The translations under genes and the position numbers were made by a program. A stretch of 64,000 nt of DNA from Lachnospiraceae bacterium (GTDB taxonomy: Bacteria > Bacillota > Clostridia > Lachnospirales > Lachnospiraceae): positions 25,883-89,882 of the forward strand of contig JAFQLS010000021.1 of assembly GCA_017396555.1 (NCBI GenBank), given 5' to 3'. The notes under the pieces were generated by a model. It made no database searches and had not been told where the DNA came from. It saw only the letters and a list, made by a program, of their open reading frames with translations. Positions 36,851 through 44,246 of the stretch are shown here, in pieces. Position 1 is the first letter of the stretch; each line of letters begins with the position of its first letter.

Positions 36851-37175
36851 TTGATTTTGCCAAAGTGAACAAAGTCGCGTCCGGGGAACCGATATATATG
36901 GGGTTTCAATTCGGCTAACTTTCCTTAGAATGAAGGTTGGTAGAAACTATCGTATAGCGACTATTCAATTTATGGCATAGCAAACAAGCCTCATCGCCGA
37001 GACTTGGATTTCAAGTTTACTTGGAAAGACGATGTCCTTTTTTAGGATATAGGAGCGGAGCTTCGTACATATGCGTAGCAGATGTTTCACATATAATAAA
37101 TGTCATGTGAGTCAAAGGAGCAACGAGATGGAACGAAGTGGAATCAAGGTGGGAGAAAGTCATTTACAAATTATA
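36851..37175. other. Gene-free stretch with several hairpins (candidate structured RNA or element remnant)
   Basis: No credible ORF. Pairings seen: GTCGC (36874-36878) with GCGAC (36957-36961) enclosing AACTTTC/GAAGGTT (36917-36937) and CTAT/ATAG (36947-36957); CATCG (36992-36996) with CGATG (37030-37034) enclosing ACTTG/CAAGT (37002-37016); TCACAT/ATGTGA (37087-37110). The composition is visibly less AT-rich than the flanks, and a purine-rich segment follows (37115-37160). It may be an unrecognised non-coding RNA or the decayed end of a mobile element. No known family could be assigned. Confidence 0.4.
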
Positions 37176-37179
37176 GTCG

Positions 37180-37332
37180 TTGGTAGAAGAATTAGAGCTA
37201 GAATGGGATGACTCTTATAGAACAATAGGTGCTGCAAGGTTAGTGGCGAAAATGTATTTAATTTATGTTGAAAATAGGTTCGTCAGAAAAAGTGTAGATA
37301 AATGTTTAGGATTCGTCAGAAAAAGTGTATAA
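37180..37332 (+). CDS. Short unknown ORF, probably a remnant
   Basis: A 50-codon frame from TTG 37180, directly after a stop at 37174. It reads VEELELEWDDSYRTIGAARL then VAKMYLIYVENRF, and ends in two copies of FVRKSV encoded by the repeated upstream element. The amphipathic, charged start looks protein-like, but no ribosome site is present and the end is made of repeat sequence. Probably the debris of a larger gene. Confidence 0.3.
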   Translation: MVEELELEWDDSYRTIGAARLVAKMYLIYVENRFVRKSVDKCLGFVRKSV

Positions 37333-37353
37333 TTAAAATAAATAGTACATAAT
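37279..37353 (+). repeat. Shared upstream module (two tandem 18-base copies) before the AAA ATPase gene
   Basis: TTCGTCAGAAAAAGTGTA occurs at 37279-37296 and exactly at 37312-37329, 33 bases apart. The second copy and the following AT-rich stretch resemble 40356-40402, upstream of a short remnant. TATAAT follows the second copy (37328-37333). Confidence 0.7.
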
Positions 37354-37358
37354 ATGTA

Positions 37359-38651
37359 ATGGGGCAATTAGAAGAATGGTATAACAGAAAAAACAGAAAG
37401 CCACTTATTTTAAAAGGGGCAAGACAAGTGGGAAAAACATGGTTGATGAAAGAATTCGGAAAAACTCATTTCAAATATACTGCATATGTAAATTTCGATA
37501 ATAATAGCAAAATGGCAAATGTATTTGATAATGACTATGACATTGATAGGATATTAATGTCCATAAATATTGAAACCGGAGTGAAGATACTTCCTGAAGA
37601 AACTTTAATTATATTTGATGAAATACAGGAGAATCCAAAAGCAATCGCATCGTTAAAATATTTTTGCGAAGAGGCTCCGGAATATGCTATTATAGCAGCT
37701 GGCTCGTTATTAGGAGTTGCTATTCATGAGGGAGTTTCATTTCCGGTAGGGAAAGTAGATACTTTAGAACTTAATCCTCTAAATTTTAGGGAATTTTTGT
37801 TGGCGATAGGAGAAGAAGGTCTTGTAAGACTAATTGAAGAAATGAATATGCCATTAATCGAGAACTTTCGTGAAAAATATATTGACTGGTTAAAAAAGTA
37901 TTATTATATAGGTGGGATGCCAGAAGTAGTATCGTCATTTGTGACAGAGAAAGATTTTACAGAGGTGCGTCGTTTACAAAAGAGAATTATTGAAATGTAT
38001 GAAGCTGATTTTAGCAAGCACACTTCTGCAAATGAATTACCTAGAATACGAATGGTATGGAATTCAATTCCGATGCAGTTGGCAAAGGAAAATAGAAAGT
38101 TTTTCTTTGGAAAAATCAAAGAGGGTGCCAGAGCAAAGGATTTTGAAATTGCAATAGAATGGTTGTTAGATTGTGGTTTGATAAAAAAGGTTTACAATGT
38201 TAGTAAACCAGAGATGCCTCTGAAAGCATATACAGAGTTCTCTGCCTTTAAATTGTATTTGTTGGATGTTGGACTGCTCGCAGCTATGAGTGACTTGGAT
38301 GTTAAATCCATCTTAGATGGTAATGCGATATTTGTAGAGTTTAAAGGTGCGTTGACAGAACAGTATGTATTACAACAATTAATTGCTGGTACAGAGTATA
38401 CACCATATTATTATTCTGAAACAAAATCAGAAGGAGAAATAGATTTTCTGATACAAAAAGGAAAGGAAGTCATTCCGATTGAGGTAAAAGCAGAAGAAAA
38501 TCTAAAGGCAAAAAGTTTAAAGGTATATTACAGCAAATTCAAGCCGAAAATAGCAATTCGTACATCTATGTCAAATTATAGGGAACAAGATTGGATGGTG
38601 AATGTTCCGTTGTATATTTTGGATAAATTTGTGGTGGATATTAGCGGATAA
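37359..38651 (+). CDS. AAA ATPase with DUF4143 domain
   Basis: 430 residues. Walker A GARQVGKT (20-27), Walker B TLIIFDEIQ (82-90), the IIAAGSLLG sensor segment, and a C-terminal DUF4143 part with the PD-(D/E)XK-like core GEIDFLIQKGKE and PIEVKAEE. These proteins are abundant in gut anaerobes, often next to mobile or defence genes; function unproven, with nuclease or toxin roles suggested. Relatives have about ten residues before the LEEWYNRKNRKP segment; here the start ATG 37359 has no ribosome site and a stop codon sits three codons upstream, so the 5' end may be damaged. A terminator follows. Confidence 0.88.
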   Translation: MGQLEEWYNRKNRKPLILKGARQVGKTWLMKEFGKTHFKYTAYVNFDNNSKMANVFDNDYDIDRILMSINIETGVKILPEETLIIFDEIQENPKAIASLKYFCEEAPEYAIIAAGSLLGVAIHEGVSFPVGKVDTLELNPLNFREFLLAIGEEGLVRLIEEMNMPLIENFREKYIDWLKKYYYIGGMPEVVSSFVTEKDFTEVRRLQKRIIEMYEADFSKHTSANELPRIRMVWNSIPMQLAKENRKFFFGKIKEGARAKDFEIAIEWLLDCGLIKKVYNVSKPEMPLKAYTEFSAFKLYLLDVGLLAAMSDLDVKSILDGNAIFVEFKGALTEQYVLQQLIAGTEYTPYYYSETKSEGEIDFLIQKGKEVIPIEVKAEENLKAKSLKVYYSKFKPKIAIRTSMSNYREQDWMVNVPLYILDKFVVDISG

Positions 38652-38662
38652 AGAAAAAAGTA

Positions 38663-38700
38663 AAAACCTTCCCGACTAGCCAAAGTATAGGGAAGGTTTT
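38663..38700 (+). terminator. Terminator between the ATPase gene and hipT
   Basis: Stem AAAACCTTCCC with GGGAAGGTTTT (38663-38673 with 38690-38700), T-rich on the right and A-rich on the left, so it may serve both convergent genes. Confidence 0.8.
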
Positions 38701-38723
38701 GCTATGCTAGTGACATATCAAAA

Positions 38724-39689
38724 TTATTTGCTTAATATATCAATTCTTTGCTCAATCAAGAGTTCAAGAGCGATTTTCATATCATCAGACAAATAAGATT
38801 CTTTACACATTTCGATATATCTATCCTTAAGTTTAACAATCTTATCAATCATTTTTTGAGCAGATTTTTTAGGAATATCAACGGTCTCTGCAAATTGAAT
38901 GAAATCTTTTTTGTGAATATTCTGTTTTTTGCCATTTATAGTTAATGCTAATTGCTCTTTATCTGAAGGGATTACCAGATTGGTTGAAAGCAAATCATAG
39001 GCAGCTGACAAAACATATTTGGTATTACCTTCTGATGTCTCTATAAGAGAAAAATTCTTGAGGTGCATATCAGAATTGCCTACGGCGAAGGAAAATACAA
39101 CACGTAGGTATAATTCCGTCATATCAAATCCTTTAGATGAAGAATGTTTCGAAATTATTTTACCACAACGCTCATAGGAACCGCGATACTTATCCTCGGT
39201 TAATCTGCCATCAAGCTGACAAAAATCCTCCATTGCAAGAATTTGTCCGTTTTCTCGGTCAATACGCTTGGTAATATAAGCAAAAGCATTGTTTTGAGAG
39301 GGCATGCGGAGTAATGCATAAGGTACCGTTTTTATTCCGCTTACCTCTGCCATCTGCATAATAAGGTACTCCGTTTCTGGTAATGAAGTATATTCGTCAG
39401 TCTGGGGTTTAAGTATATAGCCTGTAGGATAATTTACCAGTGTTAAACGGGGCGTATCATCTTTGGATAAATGTAAAGATAATTTCTTTTGAACTCCGGG
39501 AACAGTAAAACCTTTGTTTGTACTATCAAGTGCAATTTTATTTAAAAATTCCTCAGATACATCAATATCTGGAAATTTAGATGTTCCAAAAAAATTGTGC
39601 ATACATGAAAAATGCCAACTATAAATATCTTGTTCTAATTTAGCGGTAAGTGTTTTGAATGGTTTTCCACAACATAAGCATCGCTTCAT
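38724..39689 (-). CDS. hipT: HipT-type serine/threonine kinase toxin
   Basis: 321 residues, the kinase core of HipA without its N-subdomain. An N-terminal zinc-ribbon-like C-x2-C...H-x2-C (Cys4, Cys7, His26, Cys29) is followed by the Gly-rich loop FTVPGVQKKLSL (61-72), ATP-binding Lys94, the catalytic loop GNSDMHLKNFSL (Asp207, His209, Asn212) and metal-binding Asp232 in AAYDLLST. HipA-family toxins phosphorylate aminoacyl-tRNA synthetases; HipT of E. coli acts on TrpS. The start overlaps the hipS stop (ATGA), so translation is coupled. Target in this host is unknown. Confidence 0.88.
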   Translation of the reverse strand: MKRCLCCGKPFKTLTAKLEQDIYSWHFSCMHNFFGTSKFPDIDVSEEFLNKIALDSTNKGFTVPGVQKKLSLHLSKDDTPRLTLVNYPTGYILKPQTDEYTSLPETEYLIMQMAEVSGIKTVPYALLRMPSQNNAFAYITKRIDRENGQILAMEDFCQLDGRLTEDKYRGSYERCGKIISKHSSSKGFDMTELYLRVVFSFAVGNSDMHLKNFSLIETSEGNTKYVLSAAYDLLSTNLVIPSDKEQLALTINGKKQNIHKKDFIQFAETVDIPKKSAQKMIDKIVKLKDRYIEMCKESYLSDDMKIALELLIEQRIDILSK

Positions 39690-40015
39690 TCACGAACCTC
39701 CTTTATTCGAACATTACCAATTGGGTCTTTACACGCAACAAGCAACAATCCAAAACGATCTTTGCGGTCTATTTTCCAATTGTGACTTACGATATCTAGT
39801 AACCAACCTTCAGGAATTAGACCATCAAAGAAAGAAAAAAGTGTTTTTGATGTATATTCCTCTGCTCTCATAGGTAAAGTAAGACTTACAGCAGTTGCTG
39901 CTTCATTTGCAAGGTATTCATTATCATAAATAAACGAATATCCTGAGTCAGTTTCTTTCAAGATTCCGGCAAAGGTGTCCCGTACATATACATATGCGAT
40001 TCTATATGCTTCCAT
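39686..40015 (-). CDS. hipS: HipS, detached HipA N-terminal subdomain (antitoxin)
   Basis: 109 residues matching the small N-terminal HipA domain (Couple_hipA): VYVRDTFAGILKETDSGYSF, then LTLPMRAEEYTS, LFSFFDGLIPEGWLL and DRFGLLLVACKDPIGNVRI. In classic HipA this is fused to the kinase; as a separate gene between hipB and hipT it defines the HipBST type, where HipS neutralises HipT. It overlaps hipB by one base (TAATG) and hipT by four, fitting a tightly coupled operon with fixed ratios. Confidence 0.88.
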   Translation of the reverse strand: MEAYRIAYVYVRDTFAGILKETDSGYSFIYDNEYLANEAATAVSLTLPMRAEEYTSKTLFSFFDGLIPEGWLLDIVSHNWKIDRKDRFGLLLVACKDPIGNVRIKEVRE

Positions 40016-40215
40016 TATTCATCCTTCCTTCCGGGAACTGCCTTCATGTCAAACATTGAAAGTGCTTGGTTCACTTTGTCCATTCGGACGGTTTCCTTGC
40101 CTTGCTCGAGTTCACGAACAAAACGAAGACCGAGCCCACTACGTATTGCAAATTCTTCCTGAGTCAGACCTAATTCTTTTCTTTTTTGTTTGATAAATTC
40201 AGCAATTGTATTCAT
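40015..40215 (-). CDS. hipB: HipB-type XRE antitoxin/repressor
   Basis: 66 residues from ATG 40215: IAEFIKQKRKELGLTQEEFA, then RSGLGLRFVRELEQGKETV, a standard XRE helix-turn-helix, with a short C-terminal tail. It should repress the operon by binding the TATACCC-N4-GGGTATA repeats at 40226-40326. An in-frame ATG at 40260 is rejected because a consensus promoter lies between the two (40222-40250) and would place the transcript start at or next to A of the ATG 40215, making the mRNA leaderless. No ribosome site is visible. Confidence 0.85.
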   Translation of the reverse strand: MNTIAEFIKQKRKELGLTQEEFAIRSGLGLRFVRELEQGKETVRMDKVNQALSMFDMKAVPGRKDE

Positions 40216-40221
40216 GATTGA

Positions 40222-40250
40222 ATTATATACCCTATCGGGTATAATGTCAA
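40222..40250 (-). promoter_or_regulatory. hipBST consensus promoter
   Basis: Minus strand TTGACA (40245-40250), 17-base spacer, TATAAT (40222-40227), perfect in both boxes. Only 6 bases separate the -10 box from the hipB ATG. The spacer is filled by operator 1. Confidence 0.8.
40226..40243. promoter_or_regulatory. HipB operator 1
   Basis: TATACCC-TATC-GGGTATA, perfect 7-base arms, lying in the promoter spacer and touching the -10 box. Confidence 0.75.
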
Positions 40251-40267
40251 TACGTTGCATATATAAT

Positions 40268-40285
40268 TATACCCGATAGGGTTTG
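40268..40285. promoter_or_regulatory. HipB operator 2
   Basis: TATACCC-GATA-GGGTTTG, arms matching at 5 to 6 of 7 positions, 42 bases from operator 1. Confidence 0.7.
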
Positions 40286-40308
40286 AAGTATGCATTGTAC
40301 AAAAACAT

Positions 40309-40326
40309 TATACCCGATAAGGTATA
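40309..40326. promoter_or_regulatory. HipB operator 3
   Basis: TATACCC-GATA-AGGTATA, one arm mismatch, 41 bases from operator 2, giving near four-turn spacing between all three sites. Confidence 0.7.
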
Positions 40327-40355
40327 ATGTTTAAAATCTAAGAAATAGTTGAAAC

Positions 40356-40402
40356 TCGTCAGAAAAAGCGTACTATTAGAATAGTAGTACAATATTTGTG
40401 GA
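40356..40402 (+). repeat. Second location of the shared upstream module
   Basis: TCGTCAGAAAAAGCGTA (40356-40372) and the following AT-rich bases resemble 37313-37353; here the module ends in an intact GGAGG ribosome site and ATG 40411. Confidence 0.65.
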
Positions 40403-40410
40403 GGAATAAA

Positions 40411-40670
40411 ATGCAGGGAAAAGCTAATGGTGAGACGATTATATTACAATGATAAATAATCTGGATGGAGCTAATTGCCAGACTCTATTTCCTAGGAGCT
40501 TAAGCCAGAGAGAGGCTGCGATTGAGGCGGTAAAGAAAATTGGGCTTCCACAGATAAGAGAAGTGGATATGTCAGTATTTGATGATATGAAAAATGAAGC
40601 AGAAATGTTTCAAAAAGGTTACGAAGGTTTTAATAATAAAAGTATTTTCGTAGTAGACAAATATTCTTAA
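40411..40670 (+). pseudogene. Two short coupled ORFs, probable gene remnant
   Basis: GGAGG leads to ATG 40411, a 13-codon frame (MQGKANGETIILQ) ending in TGA 40450-40452 that overlaps ATG 40449 of a 73-residue frame. The second frame reads SLSQREAAIEAVKKIGLPQI and ends in NNKSIFVVDKYS. No family is recognised. Either a frameshifted fragment of a gene whose promoter resembles that of the AAA ATPase, or two tiny coupled genes. The following Rpn gene has its own promoter. Confidence 0.4.
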
Positions 40671-40706
40671 AAGTATTATAATACAAAAAATAAATACAAT
40701 ATTTTA

Positions 40707-40735
40707 TTGATATTCAAGTTAAAACATATTATAAT
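40707..40735 (+). promoter_or_regulatory. Candidate promoter of the Rpn-type gene
   Basis: TTGATA (40707-40712), 17 bases, TATAAT (40730-40735), just before AGGAGG (40742-40747). Confidence 0.55.
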
Positions 40736-40755
40736 ACGAACAGGAGGAATGTTTA

Positions 40756-41751
40756 TTGGCAGAAAAAGATATAGCCGAAAAGAATTTCATGGCACTTGAG
40801 GATGTGTTTGCAGATGTCTACAATGGTCTTTTGTTTAAAGGGGAAGAGGTCATTAAACCAGATGATTTGGAGGATGTGAGAGGGTTTAGTCAGTATAAGG
40901 CTGATGATAGTAAACTCCATGAGCAGGAGAGGGATGTTCTTAAACTGTGGAAAGGGCATGGTATTAATCTTGCCTTTATGGGTATTGAGAATCAGACTAA
41001 TCCTAACAAAGATATGCCGTTTCGGGTTATTGGCTATGATGGAGCAAAATATCGCTCGCAACTACTTGAAAAGGAAACAAAATGTGTGAATGATGAGGAA
41101 AAGCAAGTATATAAGAAGGAGAGATACCCTGTAGTCACGGTTGTGTTATATATGGGTAAGGATAAGTGGAATTATCCTAATAATCTTGTTGAATGTTTCA
41201 ATCCTGAGTTGCCAGATGATGATGTAACAAATGTGATGAAAGAATACATATCTGATTATAAAATAAACGTATTTGATATAGGAGATATGTCACTTGAGGA
41301 TATAGAAGTATTTAAGAGTGATTTTAAAATGATAGCAGAACATTTTGTAAGACTTAGGAATAATGAGCAGGATTACGAACCTGATAACCGAAGCATACAG
41401 CATGTAGATGAGTTTCTAAAGCTTATGAGTGTTCTTACAGGTGATACAGAGTTCTTAGAACAGAGAAATGTATATAGTGAAGAAGAGAAGGAAGGTGGAG
41501 AAGTGGCTATGGATAGGATAATGGAATATAGATATAATAAGGGTCGTAGTGCTGGACTTTTAGAGGGGCAGAAAATCGGAGAGGCGCGAGGAGAGGCACG
41601 AGGAGAGGCACGTGGAGAGGCGCGAGGAGAAAATTTGTTGTCTGCGCTGGTAAATAAACTTATTGAGGCTAATAGGATGACGGAATTAAAGGAAATTACT
41701 TTTGATAAAGAACTAAGAGAAAAGTTGTATAGAGAATATAGTATAAAATAA
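40756..41751 (+). CDS. Rpn/PD-(D/E)XK family nuclease (transposase-like)
   Basis: 331 residues starting at TTG 40756, 8 bases after AGGAGG. The N-terminal part resembles the Rpn / Transposase_31 nuclease family of gut anaerobes: FADVYNGLLFKGEEVIKPDDL, then FMGIENQTNPNKDMPFRV and PVVTVVLYMGKDKW, with Glu-x-Gln of the nuclease core in GIENQ. Such proteins stimulate RecA-independent recombination. Near the C-terminus four 12-base repeats encode GEAR (41578-41625), then a helical tail. Not part of a recognisable transposon here. Confidence 0.82.
   Translation: MAEKDIAEKNFMALEDVFADVYNGLLFKGEEVIKPDDLEDVRGFSQYKADDSKLHEQERDVLKLWKGHGINLAFMGIENQTNPNKDMPFRVIGYDGAKYRSQLLEKETKCVNDEEKQVYKKERYPVVTVVLYMGKDKWNYPNNLVECFNPELPDDDVTNVMKEYISDYKINVFDIGDMSLEDIEVFKSDFKMIAEHFVRLRNNEQDYEPDNRSIQHVDEFLKLMSVLTGDTEFLEQRNVYSEEEKEGGEVAMDRIMEYRYNKGRSAGLLEGQKIGEARGEARGEARGEARGENLLSALVNKLIEANRMTELKEITFDKELREKLYREYSIK
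41578..41625 (+). repeat. In-frame 12-base tandem repeat (4 copies)
   Basis: GGAGAGGCRCGW repeated four times with two to three substitutions, encoding (GEAR)4 in the Rpn-type protein. A partial fifth unit GGAGAA follows. Confidence 0.85.
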
Positions 41752-41875
41752 AGAATATGTTTTAGGGTATAAATATGGACAATTTGTGTGGAAAATCCCA
41801 TATTCGCTATCTATGGTAAAGACTTTGGGGTTGATTTTACATATATTTTTATTATCAAATGAAAGGGGTATTAAA

Positions 41876-42367
41876 ATGGATACACAAAAAATTGGTAAAT
41901 TTCTTAAAGATTTGAGAAAGCAAAATAATATGACACAGGAGCAATTGGGCGAAAGAATTGGTGTTACGAATAAGACTATATCAAGATGGGAAACTGGAAA
42001 TTATATGCCACCGATAGAGAGTCTTAGGCTTCTAAGTGATATTTATGAGGTCAGTATTAACGAAATTCTTGCAGGAGAAAGACTTAGTCAAGAACATTTT
42101 AAAGAGGCTGCTGAAGAAAATATCGCAACTGCATTAAAGAAAATGAATGCAGAGGAAAAGAAATTTGAAAATATTATGATATTAATTATGGCAGCTACAA
42201 GTATATTAGCAATAATTATAATGCTTCTTTTGCCGGGAGCAGATGGACTTAGTAAAACAGAAAAAGTAAAAGAATTACTAGTTATTATATGTGTATGGGC
42301 AATGGCAATTCTTGCTAATACTCTCAATTTAGTGGCCCTTGTAACTAAGAAATCTATCAATAGGTAA
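41876..42367 (+). CDS. XRE regulator with membrane tail
   Basis: 163 residues from ATG 41876, with GAAAGGGG upstream; longer in-frame starts are rejected. Helix-turn-helix at about 5-60 (KIGKFLKDLRKQNNMTQEQL, VTNKTISRWETGNYMPP), a charged linker, and two membrane helices (about 98-118 and 132-155). Membrane-tethered XRE proteins of this form are common in Clostridia. The next gene, 55 bases away, is an unknown membrane protein and may be its partner or target. Confidence 0.85.
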   Translation: MDTQKIGKFLKDLRKQNNMTQEQLGERIGVTNKTISRWETGNYMPPIESLRLLSDIYEVSINEILAGERLSQEHFKEAAEENIATALKKMNAEEKKFENIMILIMAATSILAIIIMLLLPGADGLSKTEKVKELLVIICVWAMAILANTLNLVALVTKKSINR

Positions 42368-42422
42368 AATTAAACGTGTAAATATTTATATAAACCATAA
42401 GTTAAATCTAAGAGGATAAAAA

Positions 42423-43583
42423 ATGTCTAAGAAAATTGATGGTAAAAAAACTGTAATAAATATAGTAGCAGGAGTAATATTTTTTATAATATTAGTAGGG
42501 GTTAGATTAAGTTTATCATACTTATATAGACATACAGAATTGTTAATATTCTACTTTTTTCTGGTGTGGTTTGATGAATCGTTAGGAATAATACTTTTCT
42601 TTTTATTGTTTTTATTGTTTTTTGTATATATAACCAGAAAAGATGAAAATGAAATCAAGTTAAAACCGAGTCTGCGTATATTTACAGTGATTGCATTAAT
42701 ATATATTGCATTTACAAATATATTTGAAGTATCAGAACAATATGAAGCAGTATTGATAGATAATAAAAAACCTTCGGCATTTGAATATAAATATAATATT
42801 ATAAAGGATGCTATTGATGGAAATACAATAACAAAAATAGTACCTGTTGAGAATATAGAAATATATTATAATCATTATGTAGTGGATACAGGAAGAAGTT
42901 CTAAAGGAAGAGTGTCCTATTATATTAGATTTAAGATAGGTGATATACAGTATTCTTCGTTAGAAGAAAGAAGTACGGCTATATATGTAAAAGAACTTCT
43001 TAAGTGTAAAGAAAACATAAAGATTGAGTATTACCAGCATACAGGTATGGTTAAATCTATAGATGGAATTAGCAAAAATAATAATCAAGAGTTGAGACTG
43101 CATGTACTTGCAAGTCGAGATGAAGAAAAACAGGAAGAAGAGTCAAAAGAACAGGAATCTATAATGAAAGAGGAAGAAGAAAGGCTTAATAATGTAATGG
43201 AGTATTCAGTTTTAAGCGAATCCATAGGTAAAAAGTTATCGGAAATAGAAGAATTATTACAAAAGAATAGTATAAAAACAAGCTATAAAAAGGTTTATAT
43301 AAGTTCTAAGATGTATGAAGTTGGTTGTATAGCATTTTATAATGATGACATAGTATATGTTGTTAAAGACAATTTGAATGAGGATATGTTAGTATTTCCG
43401 ACAATTGAAGAAGGAATGACAAGAAAAGAGATAATAGAGCTATTAACTGATGCAGGATTCTCGTATGAATGTGACGAATTTGAATGTGGTATGCATGGTA
43501 AGGATAAATTGCATACAAAAGGGCATTCTAACGGAACATATATACCACGTCAGCATACGGTATGGTTTTCGGTTGATAAATAA
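42423..43583 (+). CDS. Unknown membrane protein
   Basis: 386 residues, not recognised. Membrane segments at about 10-32, 40-70 and 82-102; then a mixed domain (about 110-225) with VEQYEAVLIDNK-like and YYIRFKIGDIQYSSLEE segments, a Glu/Lys coiled coil (about 233-265), and a C-terminal domain (about 268-386) with EEGMTRKEIIELLTDAGFSY, which recalls a PASTA- or SmpA-like helix-strand motif. AAGAGGAT precedes the ATG. AT-rich codon use fits an accessory gene. Confidence 0.55.
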   Translation: MSKKIDGKKTVINIVAGVIFFIILVGVRLSLSYLYRHTELLIFYFFLVWFDESLGIILFFLLFLLFFVYITRKDENEIKLKPSLRIFTVIALIYIAFTNIFEVSEQYEAVLIDNKKPSAFEYKYNIIKDAIDGNTITKIVPVENIEIYYNHYVVDTGRSSKGRVSYYIRFKIGDIQYSSLEERSTAIYVKELLKCKENIKIEYYQHTGMVKSIDGISKNNNQELRLHVLASRDEEKQEEESKEQESIMKEEEERLNNVMEYSVLSESIGKKLSEIEELLQKNSIKTSYKKVYISSKMYEVGCIAFYNDDIVYVVKDNLNEDMLVFPTIEEGMTRKEIIELLTDAGFSYECDEFECGMHGKDKLHTKGHSNGTYIPRQHTVWFSVDK

Positions 43584-43595
43584 TGTGTAAGCACG

Positions 43596-44108
43596 TTAAA
43601 ATATGTTAGGTGGATTGAAATATTTTGACCATTTTATTATATCGTTTTTGCAATTGGTAGAAAAATCAGGAATTCCCTTGTTTGTACTTTCTATAAATGC
43701 CATAAAAGAATCAATGTCAATGGTATCTTTTAAATAGTCCAACCAGAAGTTTTTGTGAGAGGCAAATCGTAGGTTCCAGTCCGAGGGAAATTGGTTGATT
43801 AAATTTATTACGTTATCATACTGTTCTTTGTTATCAAGATTGATATACCAGTTGGCTCTTTCTTTACCTATTTCTATGCAAGAAATTGTATTTGTAGAAT
43901 AAAGAGTAATATACCAGATATCGTTATCAAGAGGGTTTAATGAGCGGTATGAGCATAGAGTGGAGTCGGTTGTCAAAAGCTGTGTTACTCTTAAACAGCT
44001 ATTTTTATAAGGTAATAAAAAGTTGAGTGGTTTTCTTCTATACAAATTTGAATCAATTGGGAATACAGGTTTGATTATTGGATAATGATTTTGCAAATAT
44101 GATATCAT
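43596..44108 (-). CDS. Hypothetical soluble protein
   Basis: 170 residues from ATG 44108 (GAAAGTGG upstream); an ATG at 44144 lies inside the terminator hairpin of the upstream gene and is less likely. Aromatic-rich, no membrane segments or known motif: NPLDNDIWYITLYSTNTISC, then FPSDWNLRFASHKNFWLDYL and a final WSKYFNPPNIF. It has the look of small immunity or SMI1-like proteins but no assignment can be defended. Convergent with the gene ending at 43583. Confidence 0.5.
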   Translation of the reverse strand: MISYLQNHYPIIKPVFPIDSNLYRRKPLNFLLPYKNSCLRVTQLLTTDSTLCSYRSLNPLDNDIWYITLYSTNTISCIEIGKERANWYINLDNKEQYDNVINLINQFPSDWNLRFASHKNFWLDYLKDTIDIDSFMAFIESTNKGIPDFSTNCKNDIIKWSKYFNPPNIF

Positions 44109-44137
44109 AAAATCGCCACTTTCATTGTATATTAAAA

Positions 44138-44186
44138 ATAGCATTATGATTTATGGAAAGATTCATCCTTGAAATCATAATGCTAT
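44138..44186 (-). terminator. Terminator of the 44247-44801 gene
   Basis: A perfect 15-base-pair stem (44138-44152 with 44172-44186); read on the minus strand it is followed by TTTTT. Confidence 0.8.
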
Positions 44187-44246
44187 CCTTATGTAATTAT
44201 TATATCGTCATATTTATTAATTAAATTAATAGGCGATATATAGCTA

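Noticed and set aside
37279-40372. TCGTCAGAAAAAG repeats as phage-type att sites
   Set aside because: No integrase is encoded, the copies are not exact at the far site and one is tandem; a shared promoter module is the simpler reading.
41578-41625. Possible CRISPR-like repeats
   Set aside because: Units are 12 bases, adjacent, in frame inside a coding gene and without spacers.
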